The notes below the pieces were generated by a model, which saw nothing but the letters and a program-made list of their open reading frames with translations, searched no databases and had not been told where the DNA came from. From Ancylobacter sp. IITR112 (GTDB lineage: Bacteria; Pseudomonadota; Alphaproteobacteria; Rhizobiales; Xanthobacteraceae): a stretch of 64,000 bases of DNA. Positions within the stretch are counted from its first letter, which is position 1; every line of letters starts with the position of its first letter. Shown one piece after another: positions 34,307 through 44,005 of this stretch. A program made the position numbers and the translations under genes. The stretch is taken from the NCBI RefSeq assembly GCF_041415945.1, contig NZ_JBGCUS010000002.1:106539-170538 (forward strand), written 5' to 3'.

Positions 34307-35436
34307 TGATGCGACGGTGGATGGAGAACGCCTTCCGTCTCGGCATCAAGGAGTTCGCAAGCCTTTCGCGCGACGTCGTGATGGTGGTGCTCATCGCTTA
34401 CGTCTTCACCTTTGCTGTCTACTCCGAAGCGACAGCCATGCGGACGGATGTCAATGATGCTAAGGTGGCCGTCATCGACGGCGATCGCTCGGCTCTATCG
34501 AGTCGGATTAAGGATGCGCTGCGGCCACCCTATTTTCGCCCACCGGCCGACATCGATCGCTCGAGCCTCGATGGCCTGATGGACAAGGGCGCCTTCACCT
34601 TCATTCTGGACATCCCGCCTGGGCTGGAAGCCGACTTCCTGGCCGGTCGCAGCCCGGTCATCCAGCTCAATGTCGACGCGACCAGCATTTCCCTGGCCGG
34701 GGTCGGTACGGCCTATATTCAGGAGATAGTCGCACAGGAGACAACGAGCTTCCTCAAGCAAGCCCCTGCCGCAACGCTCGCTCCGGTCAGAGCCGTGATC
34801 CGCGCCCTATTCAACCCGAATCTCGAAGCGATCAGCTTCACGGCGAGCATGGGCGTCATCAACAACGTCACCATCCTCGCCATTATTCTGGTCGGGGCCG
34901 CAGTGATGCGCGAAAGAGAGCATGGTACGATTGAGCATCTTCTCGTGATGCCAGTGAGCGCGAGCGAGATCATTGCCGGAAAGATCTGGGCGAACGGGCT
35001 TGTCATCCTTCTAGCGGCCGCCTTCTCGCTTCATGTCGTGGTCGAAGTCGTTCTAAGTACATCGATCGTCGGCTCGATCGAACTGTTTCTCGCAGGGGCG
35101 GCAATCTATCTCTTCGCCGTGACGTCGCTCGGCATTCTGCTCGCCACGGTCGCGAATTCCATGCCGCAATTTGCGCTCCTTTCCATCCCGGTATTTGTCT
35201 TGATGTTCCTGCTGTCCGGCTCCTTCACGCCATTCGAGAGCATGCCGCAAGCGCTTCAGGTGATCATGGACCTCTCGCCGTCCACGCATTTCGTGCGCTT
35301 TGCGCAAGCGGTGCTCTACCGTGGCGCAGGCATCGATGTGGTTTGGCGCGACCTTCTTATCATGGCCGGCCTCGGCGCAGCCTTTGTCGCGATTGCGCTC
35401 CATCGCTTCAAGGCCATGCTGACGCGCCAGTCGTGA
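34306..35436 (+). CDS. ABC-2 type permease (YhhJ-like)
   Basis: 376 aa. One N-terminal helix (VVMVVLIAYVFTFAVY), a periplasmic domain of ~130 residues, then five or six helices in the C-terminal half with the ABC-2 motif REREHGTIEHLLVMPVSASEIIAGKI and PSTHFVRFAQAVLYRG. The family partners with RbbA-like ATPases for export of an unknown compound (the family includes DrrB- and YhfJ-like drug/lipid exporters). It starts on the stop codon of rbbA (A of TGA shared with ATG at 34306), so translation is coupled. Confidence 0.88.
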   Translation: MMRRWMENAFRLGIKEFASLSRDVVMVVLIAYVFTFAVYSEATAMRTDVNDAKVAVIDGDRSALSSRIKDALRPPYFRPPADIDRSSLDGLMDKGAFTFILDIPPGLEADFLAGRSPVIQLNVDATSISLAGVGTAYIQEIVAQETTSFLKQAPAATLAPVRAVIRALFNPNLEAISFTASMGVINNVTILAIILVGAAVMREREHGTIEHLLVMPVSASEIIAGKIWANGLVILLAAAFSLHVVVEVVLSTSIVGSIELFLAGAAIYLFAVTSLGILLATVANSMPQFALLSIPVFVLMFLLSGSFTPFESMPQALQVIMDLSPSTHFVRFAQAVLYRGAGIDVVWRDLLIMAGLGAAFVAIALHRFKAMLTRQS

Positions 35437-35833
35437 GCATGGCCATAGGTGACATCGCTGCGTGCCAATGTGAAGCGTCCGCAAAGGCAATCGCGAGATC
35501 ACAGGGATTGGGCTGTTGCCCGCCGCGCAGACATCCCGTCGCTCGAAGCCTTCAATACGCGCGAGCGAAGATCTTCGCTGAGCGCTCGTGTCATCGTCCT
35601 CCTGATCAATGTGGACGATGAATCAGTCAACCGGAACACGGAGTCTGGGAGGCATCGCATGCAAGAACGATGCGCGCCCTAAGGATGCCGGTCCTTAATC
35701 GAGATTAAAGATGCCTGACCGGCCCATCGGCTAACCTTAGACAATCACGAAGTGGGAGGGCATGAGCGGCATGAGGCGAAAGCGCCCTGCATGCAGCCCT
35801 CTGTCGTCATGTCCCCAAGCAGGAGCCATCGGA
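35437..35833 (+). promoter_or_regulatory. Regulatory gap with FNR-type site (box E) before the ATPase operon
   Basis: No gene recognised in about 400 bp. TTAAT-CGAG-ATTAA at 35695-35708 is a fully symmetric variant of the FNR/FixK site, centred 132 bp before the small His/Cys-rich gene. The core CGAG is the same as in box A at 9231. Confidence 0.5.
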
Positions 35834-36076
35834 ATGACCACCACCTCTGTCGATCAGACCAAGACGACCCACGAGCATTCGGTTCCGAATGCCTCGTCCT
35901 GTTGCGGGGGCCATGCCGGCGCAGAAGCCACGGAGAAAACGAATGCTCATGGCTCCTGCGGAAATCACGAACGCGCGGCGGTGCCCGCCACGGCCGTGCC
36001 AGCGAGCGATCAAGACCATTCGGTCTCCAGCGTCGGTCATCATCAGAAGAAGTCCGGCTGCTGCACCGGCAGCTGA
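35834..36076 (+). CDS. Small His/Cys-rich metal-binding protein
   Basis: 80 aa from ATG 35834, with AGGAG about 9 bases upstream. Cytoplasmic (no signal peptide). Cys and His clusters recur: [29 protein letters not shown], and a His at each end. No HMA domain. It lies 72 bp before the P1B ATPase and reads in the same direction, so a metal buffer or donor for that ATPase is likely; the metal is unknown. I know of no named family. Confidence 0.6.
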   Translation: MTTTSVDQTKTTHEHSVPNASSCCGGHAGAEATEKTNAHGSCGNHERAAVPATAVPASDQDHSVSSVGHHQKKSGCCTGS

Positions 36077-36147
36077 CAGCGCGATCCGTGAACGAGTGGA
36101 TGGTTGTAGTCGGGCATCCGCTCCGACTTCGACAGGAGACGACGATT

Positions 36148-38556
36148 GTGAAGACCACAACAATTGACGTGGAGCAATTTTTCGATGTGCTCGATCCGCT
36201 CGTGGTCGAAAAGCACCTGCGTCGGCTGCCAGGTGTCACCTCCGTCGCCGTCAACTTCGCATCCGGCACGGCTACGGTCAGCTTTGACGAAAGACGCATC
36301 AGTCTGGAAGCCATCCAAGCGGAGGTGAGCGCCTGCGGCTTCCATTGCCGCGGCGAGGTGGTTCCAAGGCATCAGTGCGTGCCGAACGAGACGACCGTGC
36401 CCCCGGCGCATGCGGCAGCGCTGCATCACCATGATGCCGGTCACCCGAGTCACGGGGCGCATCCGGCCACCGGGACGCAGGACAAAGCGGTGCCGATCTC
36501 CCATGATGCCATGGCCCATGAGATGGGCCATGGCGCGGGAATGGACATGCAGGGCATGGTCCGGGATATGCGCAATCGGTTCTGGGTCGCGTTGATTTTC
36601 TCGGTTCCGATATTTCTGCTGCAGCCGATGGGCATGGATTTCCTGCGCATCGATCCGCCATTCGGTCTCGATCGTGAAATCCTGCTTTTCGTTCTTGCGA
36701 GTGCCGCGATCCTCTATCCGAGCTGGCCCTTCGTCGTCGCGGCGATCCGCGCGCTGCGCAACGGCGTGCTCAACATGGCGGTATTGGTGCTGCTCAGTGT
36801 TGGCACGGGCTACCTGTTCAGCGTCGGCTCGACTTTTTTCTTCAAGGGCCAGCAGTTCTACGAGGCTGTTTCTGTTCTGCTGGTATTCATCCTGCTGGGA
36901 CACTGGCTTGAGATGCGTGCACGAGCCGGCGCGTCCGAGGCAATCCGTCAGCTCATGGACCTCGCGCCGCCCAAGGCCACAGTGCTCAGGGGCGGCGTCG
37001 AGATCGAGATCCCAACCGCCGAGGTACTGCTCGGCGATACGGTCATTCTGCGTCCCGGCAACAAGATCCCTGTGGACGGCGAGGTTTTCGAAGGTCGCTC
37101 CGACGTCGATGAATCGATGTTGACGGGCGAGTCGATGCCGGTCTCGAAGAAGCTGGGCGACATGGTCATCGGAGCCACCATCAACAAGAGTGGCAACTTG
37201 CGCTACAAGGCGACGAAGGTGGGCGCCGACACAGCCCTCGCCCAAATCGTAAAGCTTGTCCAGGAAGCGCAGAATTCCAAAGCGCCGGCGCAGCTTCTCG
37301 CCGATCGGGCCTCGCAATGGCTGGTGCTCGCGGCGATCCTGATCGGTCTCGTCACCTTCGCGGTCTGGTATTTCTGGATCGGTCAGACCCTCCTCTTCGC
37401 GCTGACGCTGACCATCACCGTCTTTGTCATCGCCTGTCCCGATGCACTCGGACTTGCCACGCCGATGGCGGTCATGGTGGGAACCGGGCTCGGCGCCATG
37501 AACGGCATCCTGTTCAAGAACGCTTCCGCGCTGGAAGATGCTACCAAGCTCGATGTCATCGTTTTCGACAAGACCGGCACACTGACCATGGGGCAGCCGC
37601 GTGTGGTCGACGTGATTGCGGCAGGCCACGCGTTGCCGGATGAGGTGCTTCGCATAGCGGCCGCTGTCGAGCACGGTTCGGATCATCCCCTCGCGCTGGC
37701 GATCATCGAGCGCGCCGAAGGGCTCACTGTGCCGGACGCGCAGTCGTTCCTCAATCTCGAGGGGAAAGGTGCTCGCGCAGAGATCGAGGGTCAAACGACG
37801 TTCCTCGGCAATCGCCGGCTCATGGACGAAGAAAAGATCGGCCTTGACGAACTCGCCGATGCGGCAGAGCAGTTGAAGGGTGCCGGCCGAACCGTGGTTC
37901 ACGTGGCCCGTGGTGGCCGCCTTCTCGGCCTCGTCGCGATCGCCGACGCTCCGCGCCCCACCGCCCAGGCGACGGTAGCCAAGTTGCGCGAGCGTGGCGT
38001 GCAGGTCGCCATGCTGACCGGCGATAACGCCGGCACAGCGAAGCGAATTGCCGCAACTCTTGGCATCGACATGGTGCTGGCCGATGTACTGCCCGGCCAA
38101 AAGGCGGCGAAGGTTCAGGAGCTGCAGGCTCAAGGCCACAAGGTTGGCATGGTTGGCGACGGCGTCAACGACGCTCCCGCACTCACGCAGGCAGACGTGG
38201 GGTTCGCCATCGGTGCGGGAACGGACGTCGCCATCGAGAGCGCCGACGTCGTGTTGATGAAGAGCGATCCATACGACATCGTCGGCGCCATCGAACTCTC
38301 CCGCGCGACCCTGCGCAAGATGCACCAAAACCTGTGGTGGGCGGTGGCCTACAATGTCATAGCCTTCCCGCTCGCAGCGGGCGTGCTCTACCCAATGCTC
38401 CTGAGCCCAGAAATCGCCGCTCTCGCCATGTCTGGCAGCTCGGCTCTGGTGGCGATCAACGCACTGATGCTCAAGCGCACACGGCTGGCCGGCATCACGC
38501 GCGGTACCAGCGTCCAAAGTAGTCCGACGGAGACCGCGGTTGAGGCAGCGGCGTGA
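36148..38556 (+). CDS. P1B-type heavy-metal ATPase with unusual CPD motif
   Basis: 802 aa from GTG 36148, with AGGAG at 36134. Residues ~1-70 have the fold pattern of an HMA domain ([38 protein letters not shown]) but no CxxC. A His/Met-rich linker follows ([29 protein letters not shown]). The pump shows TGES, the phosphorylated Asp474 in DKTGTLTMG and [10 protein letters not shown]. The membrane motif is C430-P-D432 ([12 protein letters not shown]), unlike CPC (copA) or CPH (copB) in this same window; Asp suggests a harder metal ion, but I cannot name it. The stop overlaps the MFS gene as GTGA. Confidence 0.88.
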   Translation: MKTTTIDVEQFFDVLDPLVVEKHLRRLPGVTSVAVNFASGTATVSFDERRISLEAIQAEVSACGFHCRGEVVPRHQCVPNETTVPPAHAAALHHHDAGHPSHGAHPATGTQDKAVPISHDAMAHEMGHGAGMDMQGMVRDMRNRFWVALIFSVPIFLLQPMGMDFLRIDPPFGLDREILLFVLASAAILYPSWPFVVAAIRALRNGVLNMAVLVLLSVGTGYLFSVGSTFFFKGQQFYEAVSVLLVFILLGHWLEMRARAGASEAIRQLMDLAPPKATVLRGGVEIEIPTAEVLLGDTVILRPGNKIPVDGEVFEGRSDVDESMLTGESMPVSKKLGDMVIGATINKSGNLRYKATKVGADTALAQIVKLVQEAQNSKAPAQLLADRASQWLVLAAILIGLVTFAVWYFWIGQTLLFALTLTITVFVIACPDALGLATPMAVMVGTGLGAMNGILFKNASALEDATKLDVIVFDKTGTLTMGQPRVVDVIAAGHALPDEVLRIAAAVEHGSDHPLALAIIERAEGLTVPDAQSFLNLEGKGARAEIEGQTTFLGNRRLMDEEKIGLDELADAAEQLKGAGRTVVHVARGGRLLGLVAIADAPRPTAQATVAKLRERGVQVAMLTGDNAGTAKRIAATLGIDMVLADVLPGQKAAKVQELQAQGHKVGMVGDGVNDAPALTQADVGFAIGAGTDVAIESADVVLMKSDPYDIVGAIELSRATLRKMHQNLWWAVAYNVIAFPLAAGVLYPMLLSPEIAALAMSGSSALVAINALMLKRTRLAGITRGTSVQSSPTETAVEAAA

Positions 38557-39815
38557 TCGCGGTGAACGCCTTCCAACCACTGCGATGGTGGATGATGTTC
38601 TCATTGCTGTTGGCAATGTTTACGATTTCCGTGGGCTATGGGTTCCTTCTGCCGATACTTCCGCTTGCGATTGAACGGATCGCAGGAACGACGGAACCTA
38701 CGGTCCTATCACGGCATACCGGCATGCTGACCGGAACCTACACCATCGCGCTGTTCTTGTTCGCACCACTATGGGGCCGCCTTGCCGATCGGCATGGTAG
38801 CCGTCCCGTGCTGCTCGCGGGACTGATGGGGTTCTCCCTGACGCTGGCACTGTTTGGGCTCGCCAATGGCCTCCCGTTGCTCTATTTCGGCCGCTTTCTG
38901 AATGGGTTGTTCTCGGCTTCCATTGTACCCGCAGCCTATGCCCTTATCGGCGACTATGCTCGCACAAAGGAATGGCGCGCCCGCCGCTTTGCTCTGCTTA
39001 ACATTGCCGGTGCCATCGGCTTCCTAGTCGGGCCGATGCTGGGAAGCTTCACCGTCGTCGTCGCCCGCGAACTCTTCCCAAGCTCAGGCGAGGTCGCAGT
39101 TTCCGTTTCACCCTACTTAGCCACATCAGGCTTTTCGCTCCTGGTGGCGCTGGCAGTATGGTTCTTCGTGCCCGACGCCACGGAGCGCGACATAAATAAG
39201 GAAGGAATTGCAACCGGACCGGAGGGCCGCGCCGCCCTTCCACGCCTCCTTGTCATTTCGTTCGTGACCGCCGCGGCTGTGGGCGCCTTCGAAGTTGGCC
39301 TCTCGCTTCGCGGAATGCAAGTTCTCGACATGAGTACCTATCAGATCGGGCTCATGTTCAGTGTGTGCAGCCTCGTCATGTTGGTCGCCCAAACGATCGT
39401 CTTCTCACCGTTCGTGAAGCCGGAGACCACACGCTGGTTCCTCATGCCCGCTCTCGCTGTGTTGGCAACGAGCGTCGCGGCCGTGCCGTTTGCCTCAGCG
39501 CCCGCGTCCACTGCCTTCGTCGTGGGGGCGATCGCGGCCAGCGCTGGCATCCTCTCCCCCATTGCGACGTACTGGATTTCGCTCAGTGCCGGGGAAAGGC
39601 AAGCAGCGGAATTGGGCCGCCAGACTGCGGCTGCGAGTCTCGGCCAAGCCGCCGGATCGGCCGCCGGCGGTCTGCTGTTTGGCGTTTCCTTCGTGCCGAA
39701 CGCGCCTTTCACGCTCGCGGCCCTCGCCGTGCTGGGAGGCTTCGTCGCAAGTCTGGGTATCCCGGGCCTACTGGCACGGGTGAACGGTCCCGCCGCTCTT
39801 GAAGCGGCGCGCTGA
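38553..39815 (+). CDS. MFS transporter
   Basis: 420 aa, about 12 membrane helices. The MFS motif A is present between helices 2 and 3 ([20 protein letters not shown]), plus the [22 protein letters not shown] segment of helices 4-5. GTG start at 38553 overlaps the ATPase stop. Drug or metal-complex efflux are both possible. It shares the box E operon with the CPD ATPase, which hints at a common substrate or stress. Confidence 0.83.
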   Translation: MIAVNAFQPLRWWMMFSLLLAMFTISVGYGFLLPILPLAIERIAGTTEPTVLSRHTGMLTGTYTIALFLFAPLWGRLADRHGSRPVLLAGLMGFSLTLALFGLANGLPLLYFGRFLNGLFSASIVPAAYALIGDYARTKEWRARRFALLNIAGAIGFLVGPMLGSFTVVVARELFPSSGEVAVSVSPYLATSGFSLLVALAVWFFVPDATERDINKEGIATGPEGRAALPRLLVISFVTAAAVGAFEVGLSLRGMQVLDMSTYQIGLMFSVCSLVMLVAQTIVFSPFVKPETTRWFLMPALAVLATSVAAVPFASAPASTAFVVGAIAASAGILSPIATYWISLSAGERQAAELGRQTAAASLGQAAGSAAGGLLFGVSFVPNAPFTLAALAVLGGFVASLGIPGLLARVNGPAALEAAR

Positions 39816-40010
39816 CGGATCTCGGCGACTTGAAATCGCGATTCAGCGAGAGAACGTAAGTGATGAATTGGCGAGCCAAAGATGTCCGACTGAATTGGAT
39901 GGGCTCTCCGCTGAAGGCCTGTCAAATTGGCAGGCAGCTACGCTTCCGTAGTGTGAATTGCAGCGGTCGATACGTCGGCATGCGACAAATCTCATGAATA
40001 GGATTTCGAG

Positions 40011-40781
40011 ATGGGCAAGAACGAAAAACGCGAGGCTACCGGCCAAGCACTTCACGAACTCCAGGTGGATTTGGCGCGTCTTCAGAAGCACCTCATCAAA
40101 TCCAGCAAGAAGGTTCTCGTGATCTTCGAAGGGCGGGACGCCTCCGGCAAGGATGGAACGATAAAGCGAATCGTTGAGCATCTCAGCCCGCGCGAGACGC
40201 GCGTGGTCGCGCTGGGCAAGCCGTCCGACCGCGACCAGAAGTCCTGGTATTTTCAACGTTGGGTGCCGCACCTGCCGGCAGGCGGGGAAATCGTGCTGTT
40301 CAACCGCAGTTGGTACAACCGCGCTGGAGTCGAGCGGGTGATGGGGTTCTGCAGTAACGAGGAATATGACGAGTTCCTCATGACGGCCCCGCTGTTCGAA
40401 CAGCTGCTCGTCCATTGTGGCGTCACCATTCTCAAGTACTATTTGGATATCTCGCGAACTGAACAAAAACGCCGGCTAAGAGATCGACGGGACGATCCAC
40501 TCAAGCAGTGGAAGCTGAGCCCCATCGACGACACAGCGACGAAGCACTGGGACGACTATAGCGCAGCTCGGAACGAGATGCTGGCTCGCACGCACACTCC
40601 ATTTGCGCCCTGGACAGTCGTGCGCGCAGATGAAAAGTCAGTGGCGCGGCTTAATGTCATCCGAGATCTGCTGACGCGCTTCGACTTCGACGGTAAGGAC
40701 CGTGCTCGCGACCTTCCCGACCCCAATGTCGTGTTTCTGTATGACAAGGCGGCGGTTACGAACGGCCTAATCGCGGAGTAA
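40011..40781 (+). CDS. ppk2: Polyphosphate kinase 2 (PPK2)
   Basis: 256 aa, the usual length of one-domain PPK2. VIFEGRDASGKDGTIKRI is the Walker A region, followed by the family motifs LGKPSDRDQKSWYFQRWVPHLP and FNRSWYNRAGVERVMGFC (Walker B-like NRSWYNR), and the lid RRLRDRRDDPLKQWKLSPID. PPK2 moves phosphate between polyphosphate and nucleotides, mostly making GTP or ATP from polyphosphate. It is a cytoplasmic enzyme for storage phosphate. It stands alone with a 195-bp gap upstream holding several short palindromes (e.g. TTGGC..GCCAA near 39871), but no exact FNR-type site. Confidence 0.92.
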   Translation: MGKNEKREATGQALHELQVDLARLQKHLIKSSKKVLVIFEGRDASGKDGTIKRIVEHLSPRETRVVALGKPSDRDQKSWYFQRWVPHLPAGGEIVLFNRSWYNRAGVERVMGFCSNEEYDEFLMTAPLFEQLLVHCGVTILKYYLDISRTEQKRRLRDRRDDPLKQWKLSPIDDTATKHWDDYSAARNEMLARTHTPFAPWTVVRADEKSVARLNVIRDLLTRFDFDGKDRARDLPDPNVVFLYDKAAVTNGLIAE

Positions 40782-40904
40782 TTGTTTCGAAATAGAGCTG
40801 CCACTAAGCAATGCTGCAACGTCCCGCCGCCTCTCCACGAAGTGTAGAAAAACGCGCGGATCGATTGGACGTACGATCCGCAAGCAGCCCACCCGGCACC
40901 AAAG

Positions 40905-41331
40905 AGTAATGGCGCCTTCAACACCCCCACGCTGATGGGAGCAGAAGCCATAGGCATTCTCGATGTCGTCGAGCTTGTAGCGGTGGGTGATCAGCGCCGT
41001 TACATCGATCCGACCAGACGCAATCACGTCCAGAAGCCGCCGTATCCGCTCCTTGCCGACCGGACCAACGGCGTGGCGATCTTGTGATCTCCGAGCCCCC
41101 AGCAAAGGCCCTAAGCGGGATCCGAAGGTCGGGCGAGTAGACGCCGGGCTCGGAAGAGTACCGCCCGGCCGCAGCGCGCGCAGCGCAGCCTCGACCGTTG
41201 CCAAGGTTCCCAAGGCCTCGTTCGCGACGTCGGCCGTTCGTGATCCTCATCAACTCCTCGACACGGTCTGCATTCTTGAAGTCGAAGACGAAGCCCGCGC
41301 CAAGCATCTGCCACACGGCCAAGCGAAGCAT
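40905..41331 (-). pseudogene. Zinc alcohol dehydrogenase, C-terminal remnant
   Basis: Minus-strand pieces in more than one frame match the C-terminal half of a zinc alcohol dehydrogenase: FVFDFKNADRVEELMRITNG, then VEAALRALRPGGTL, GVYSPDLRIPLRAFAGG, and KERIRRLLDVIASGRIDVTALITHRYKLDDIENAYGF. Frames change at least twice and the N-terminal half with the zinc ligands is absent. Box F lies at its very start, suggesting that this gene too was once under the FNR-type control. Confidence 0.8.
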
Positions 41332-41344
41332 TGATCAGAGTTAA
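41331..41344 (+). promoter_or_regulatory. FNR/FixK-type site (box F)
   Basis: TTGAT-CAGA-GTTAA, exact consensus, at the 5' edge of the alcohol dehydrogenase remnant and about 200 bp before cfa. It may serve cfa from afar, or be left over from the dehydrogenase promoter. Confidence 0.6.
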
Positions 41345-41462
41345 TGAACTGTCGAGCATTTGCAAAGGTAGCCCCATTTTGCCAGAATTTTCGGGGCACC
41401 CAGGCCGTCGTTGCGGCTGCGCTCATCGGCGATCGATTGAAGCCAACATCGAATGCTGGAGT

Positions 41463-41476
41463 TTAACCCCAATCAA
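41463..41476 (+). promoter_or_regulatory. FNR/FixK-type site before cfa (box G)
   Basis: TTAAC-CCCA-ATCAA, that is TTGAT-N4-GTTAA on the minus strand, centred about 70 bp before the cfa ATG at 41540. With box F this makes two exact sites in 150 bp. Confidence 0.65.
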
Positions 41477-41539
41477 AGAATGCGCCCGCCCTGCGAGGTT
41501 GATTGGCATTCAACCGTCGTCGTCTGTGTGGGGCCGAGA

Positions 41540-42940
41540 ATGAGCATCCCATCCGATCCTTCGTCTGCCTCCACCGTCTCTGAGAGGCGCCAATCGATTG
41601 ATATCGAAGCGAGTCGATCAAGCCCAATTCGGTCGCTCAAGAAAATCAGAACGAATGCGACAATGCTCATGCTGCGCAAGATGCTCGCGCAGATCATCCA
41701 CAACGGCAGATTAACCGTGATCGGGCCGAACGGAGGCGTTCATCACATCGGTAGCGGAACTCCGTCCATTGCGATTCGGATCGTGGATCCAGCTGTGATT
41801 CCGCGGCTGCTCCTCAATCCAGATCTTGCCCTCGGCGAAGCCTACATGGATGGCGCATTGTTGGTGGTCGATGGGGATATCTACGGCTTTCTTGATCTCT
41901 GCTTTTCAAACCTCGGCTGGGGCAGTGGCCAAGGGGTAAGGCGCGCGCGTGCAATCCTGAGCCGTCTCATCCGACGCTTTGCTCAGCACAATCGCATCTC
42001 AGTCTCACGTGCGAATGTCGCGCACCACTACGATCTCTCGGACACGCTCTACGAGCAATTTCTCGACGCAGACCGTCAGTATTCCTGCGCGTATTACAAT
42101 TCGAGTGGCGACACACTGGAGTGTGCACAAGAACAAAAGAAGCGGCACCTGGCGGCGAAGTTGCTACTGAGCTCAGGACAGCGGATCCTCGACATTGGAT
42201 CGGGGTGGGGTGGGCTTGGCCTCTATCTCGCCCGGGCTGCCGACGTTGATGTTACTGGCCTGACATTGTCGACTGAGCAACACGCATACTCCGAACGACG
42301 CGCTGCCGAAACCGGCTTGGGGAACCGGGTGAGATTCTTGCTGAAGGACTATCGCCAAGAAGAAGGACGATACGACCGCATCGTGTCCGTCGGCATGTTC
42401 GAGCATGTCGGCGTGGGGCATTATCGCGAATACTTCAAGAGGGTCAGGAAACTCCTCACTGACGAGGGAGTGGCTGTGATCCATACGATCGGGCGCACTG
42501 ACGGTCCCGGTGCTGCCAATGCTTGGATCAACAAGTACATCTTTCCGGGCGGATACATCCCGGCGCTGTCGGAGGTTCTGCCCGCCATCGAGCAGGCGGG
42601 GCTGTACGTCACCGACATCGAGATACTGCGGCTACATTATGCAGAAACGCTGAAGGCGTGGCGGCATCGCTTCATGACAAACCGTGAGCACGTCGCGAAA
42701 ATCTACGACCAGCGGTTCTGTCGCATGTGGGAATTCTACCTGGCCAGTTGCGAAGCAGCCTTTCGTCATGGCGGCCTGATTAATTTCCAGATTCAGGTGA
42801 GCAAGCGCCTCAGTGCCGTGCCGTTGACCCGCGATTACATCCAGGACTGGGAGCGATTGCGCAGGGTTGATGCGGCGGATGTCGATGCGCCTGTTCAATC
42901 TGTTGCCCATCCAGCGAAAAGCGGAGGGCTTGCACGGTGA
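41540..42940 (+). CDS. cfa: Cyclopropane-fatty-acyl-phospholipid synthase
   Basis: 466 aa from ATG 41540 (MSIPSDPSS); a Met at 41453 is upstream but would place box G inside the gene. The N-terminal ~120 residues are a lipid-binding domain; the rest is a class I methyltransferase with ILDIGSGWGGLGLYLA (S-adenosylmethionine site), LTLSTEQ, and FEHVGVGHYREYF. It adds a methylene bridge to unsaturated acyl chains of membrane phospholipids, a change linked to stationary phase, acid and low-oxygen stress. The next gene remnant (plsC) overlaps its stop, so an acyltransferase was probably co-translated before it decayed. Confidence 0.9.
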   Translation: MSIPSDPSSASTVSERRQSIDIEASRSSPIRSLKKIRTNATMLMLRKMLAQIIHNGRLTVIGPNGGVHHIGSGTPSIAIRIVDPAVIPRLLLNPDLALGEAYMDGALLVVDGDIYGFLDLCFSNLGWGSGQGVRRARAILSRLIRRFAQHNRISVSRANVAHHYDLSDTLYEQFLDADRQYSCAYYNSSGDTLECAQEQKKRHLAAKLLLSSGQRILDIGSGWGGLGLYLARAADVDVTGLTLSTEQHAYSERRAAETGLGNRVRFLLKDYRQEEGRYDRIVSVGMFEHVGVGHYREYFKRVRKLLTDEGVAVIHTIGRTDGPGAANAWINKYIFPGGYIPALSEVLPAIEQAGLYVTDIEILRLHYAETLKAWRHRFMTNREHVAKIYDQRFCRMWEFYLASCEAAFRHGGLINFQIQVSKRLSAVPLTRDYIQDWERLRRVDAADVDAPVQSVAHPAKSGGLAR

Positions 42941-43160
42941 CCCTCGTTCGCTCCCTCCTCTTCGATCTGACATTTTATTCGTGTACAGTCTTTCTGTCTG
43001 TCCTCGCAATGCCAGCGCTTCTCGTCTCGTAGCGCGCGGCAGCGCGCGTTTCCGAGCTATGGGCGAGCATTTCCCTGTTACTGCTTCGGTCACGCATCGC
43101 ACTCGGTCTTGCCGTGCTGGTGCTCGTGGTGCCGCGGCTCGCCAGGAATGCTCCTCGGCT
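42937..43160 (+). pseudogene. plsC: plsC-like acyltransferase, N-terminal remnant
   Basis: The GTG at 42937 overlaps the cfa stop and opens VTLVRSLLFDLTFYSCTVFL then LAMPALLVS, the membrane start of 1-acylglycerol-3-phosphate acyltransferases. It is broken by TAG at 43030-43032, after which the same frame continues RAAARVSELWASISLLLLRSRIALGL, still plsC-like, and then dissolves. The catalytic HxxxxD region is missing, so this is a decayed gene. Read by eye; the homology is moderately secure. Confidence 0.6.
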
Positions 43161-43207
43161 CTCTACCCGCGTTGGGACCAAGCCAGAGGGTCCAGAACCC
43201 TTGCGTC

Positions 43208-43582
43208 CTAGCAGCCATGTCGGTGGCGGTGCGGATGCTCGTCGTCACGCTGGTTATCGACCGCTTGGCCCGAAGCGGCCATCCCGGTCAGATACTTTTC
43301 GGGAGCAGCCTCGAACGCCTCCCGGTTTTCGCGGGACGCGAAATAATAGGCACGGTCCCGATACACCGAAGAGATTGAGGGACTGCCGCTGATGGGCTGC
43401 CGGCTCACGGGATCAATGACCAATCGCGAACCGGCGCCACCGTCGGATGGTGGGCGATCTTGCGCGGTTCCGTGGTTGTGGTGTACCGATCGGCCCATTC
43501 CGTGGCCGCCCATGCGGGTCATGAAGAAAAGCGCGCCTATCGCAAGTGCGATCCATATCCAGTTCTGGAAGATCCAATCCAT
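43208..43582 (-). CDS. Small membrane protein with Cys-less YHS domain and His tail
   Basis: 124 aa from Met 43582 (MDWIFQNWIWIALAIGALFFMTR, one membrane helix). Residues ~55-100 match the YHS domain (VIDPVSRQPIS, YRDRAYYFASRENREAFEAAPEKYL), but the two Cys positions of metal-binding YHS domains (DPVCGM, FCSxxC) are Ser and Ala, so the usual metal site is gone. The C-terminus is HPHRHRHGC, which could bind metal instead. A FNR-type site (box H, 43637) is centred 61 bp upstream. The longer frame starting 43660 is not needed. Function unknown; often near copper ATPases. Confidence 0.7.
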   Translation of the reverse strand: MDWIFQNWIWIALAIGALFFMTRMGGHGMGRSVHHNHGTAQDRPPSDGGAGSRLVIDPVSRQPISGSPSISSVYRDRAYYFASRENREAFEAAPEKYLTGMAASGQAVDNQRDDEHPHRHRHGC

Positions 43583-43636
43583 GTCCGCCTCCTGTCGACT
43601 GAGGCATTGAGGAAAGCTGAAATTGCAGTGAAAGCT

Positions 43637-43650
43637 TTGCGGCAGGTTAA
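43637..43650 (-). promoter_or_regulatory. FNR/FixK-type variant site (box H)
   Basis: TTGCG-GCAG-GTTAA, followed by AGAT. The right half and flank equal box B; the left half is degenerate (TTGCG for TTGAT). Centre 61 bp before the YHS gene start on the minus strand. Confidence 0.5.
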
Positions 43651-43660
43651 AGATCGCCAC

Positions 43661-44005
43661 TTACGCAGCGCGAGGCGCCGAAACAAATCGCAGCGTGCGC
43701 CCTGAGGGATTTTGAATCCGCAGCCTCGCGGTTGTCTTGGCGCCCCCGATCAACGATACGGTCTTGCATCATATGGAGCCGTAGGTGCGGCCAGTGCCGA
43801 TGGGTATACCGAAAATCGGGGATCGGGATCGGCCATATGTGGGGCATTGAGCTATTGTGGAGTAGATATTTTTCGTAGTGGAGGAGCATCCGTTCCATTT
43901 CAGGACACGCTGCGGAATCATCCCGCTGGCCGCATAGTTGCAAATAGCAGAACCCCCGCTCATCGACATGATCGAGGCGCTCGATCGATCACGGCCCGAT
44001 CGTGA
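43661..44005. other. Gap without a recognised gene
   Basis: About 345 bp between the YHS promoter and the decayed gene at 44006. Short frames exist on both strands, none with a ribosome-binding site or motif that I recognise. Confidence 0.45.

Noticed and set aside
36043..38616. An 857-codon minus-strand frame across the CPD ATPase
   Set aside because: Same reason; the translation has no recognisable motif and the plus-strand frame is a clear ATPase.
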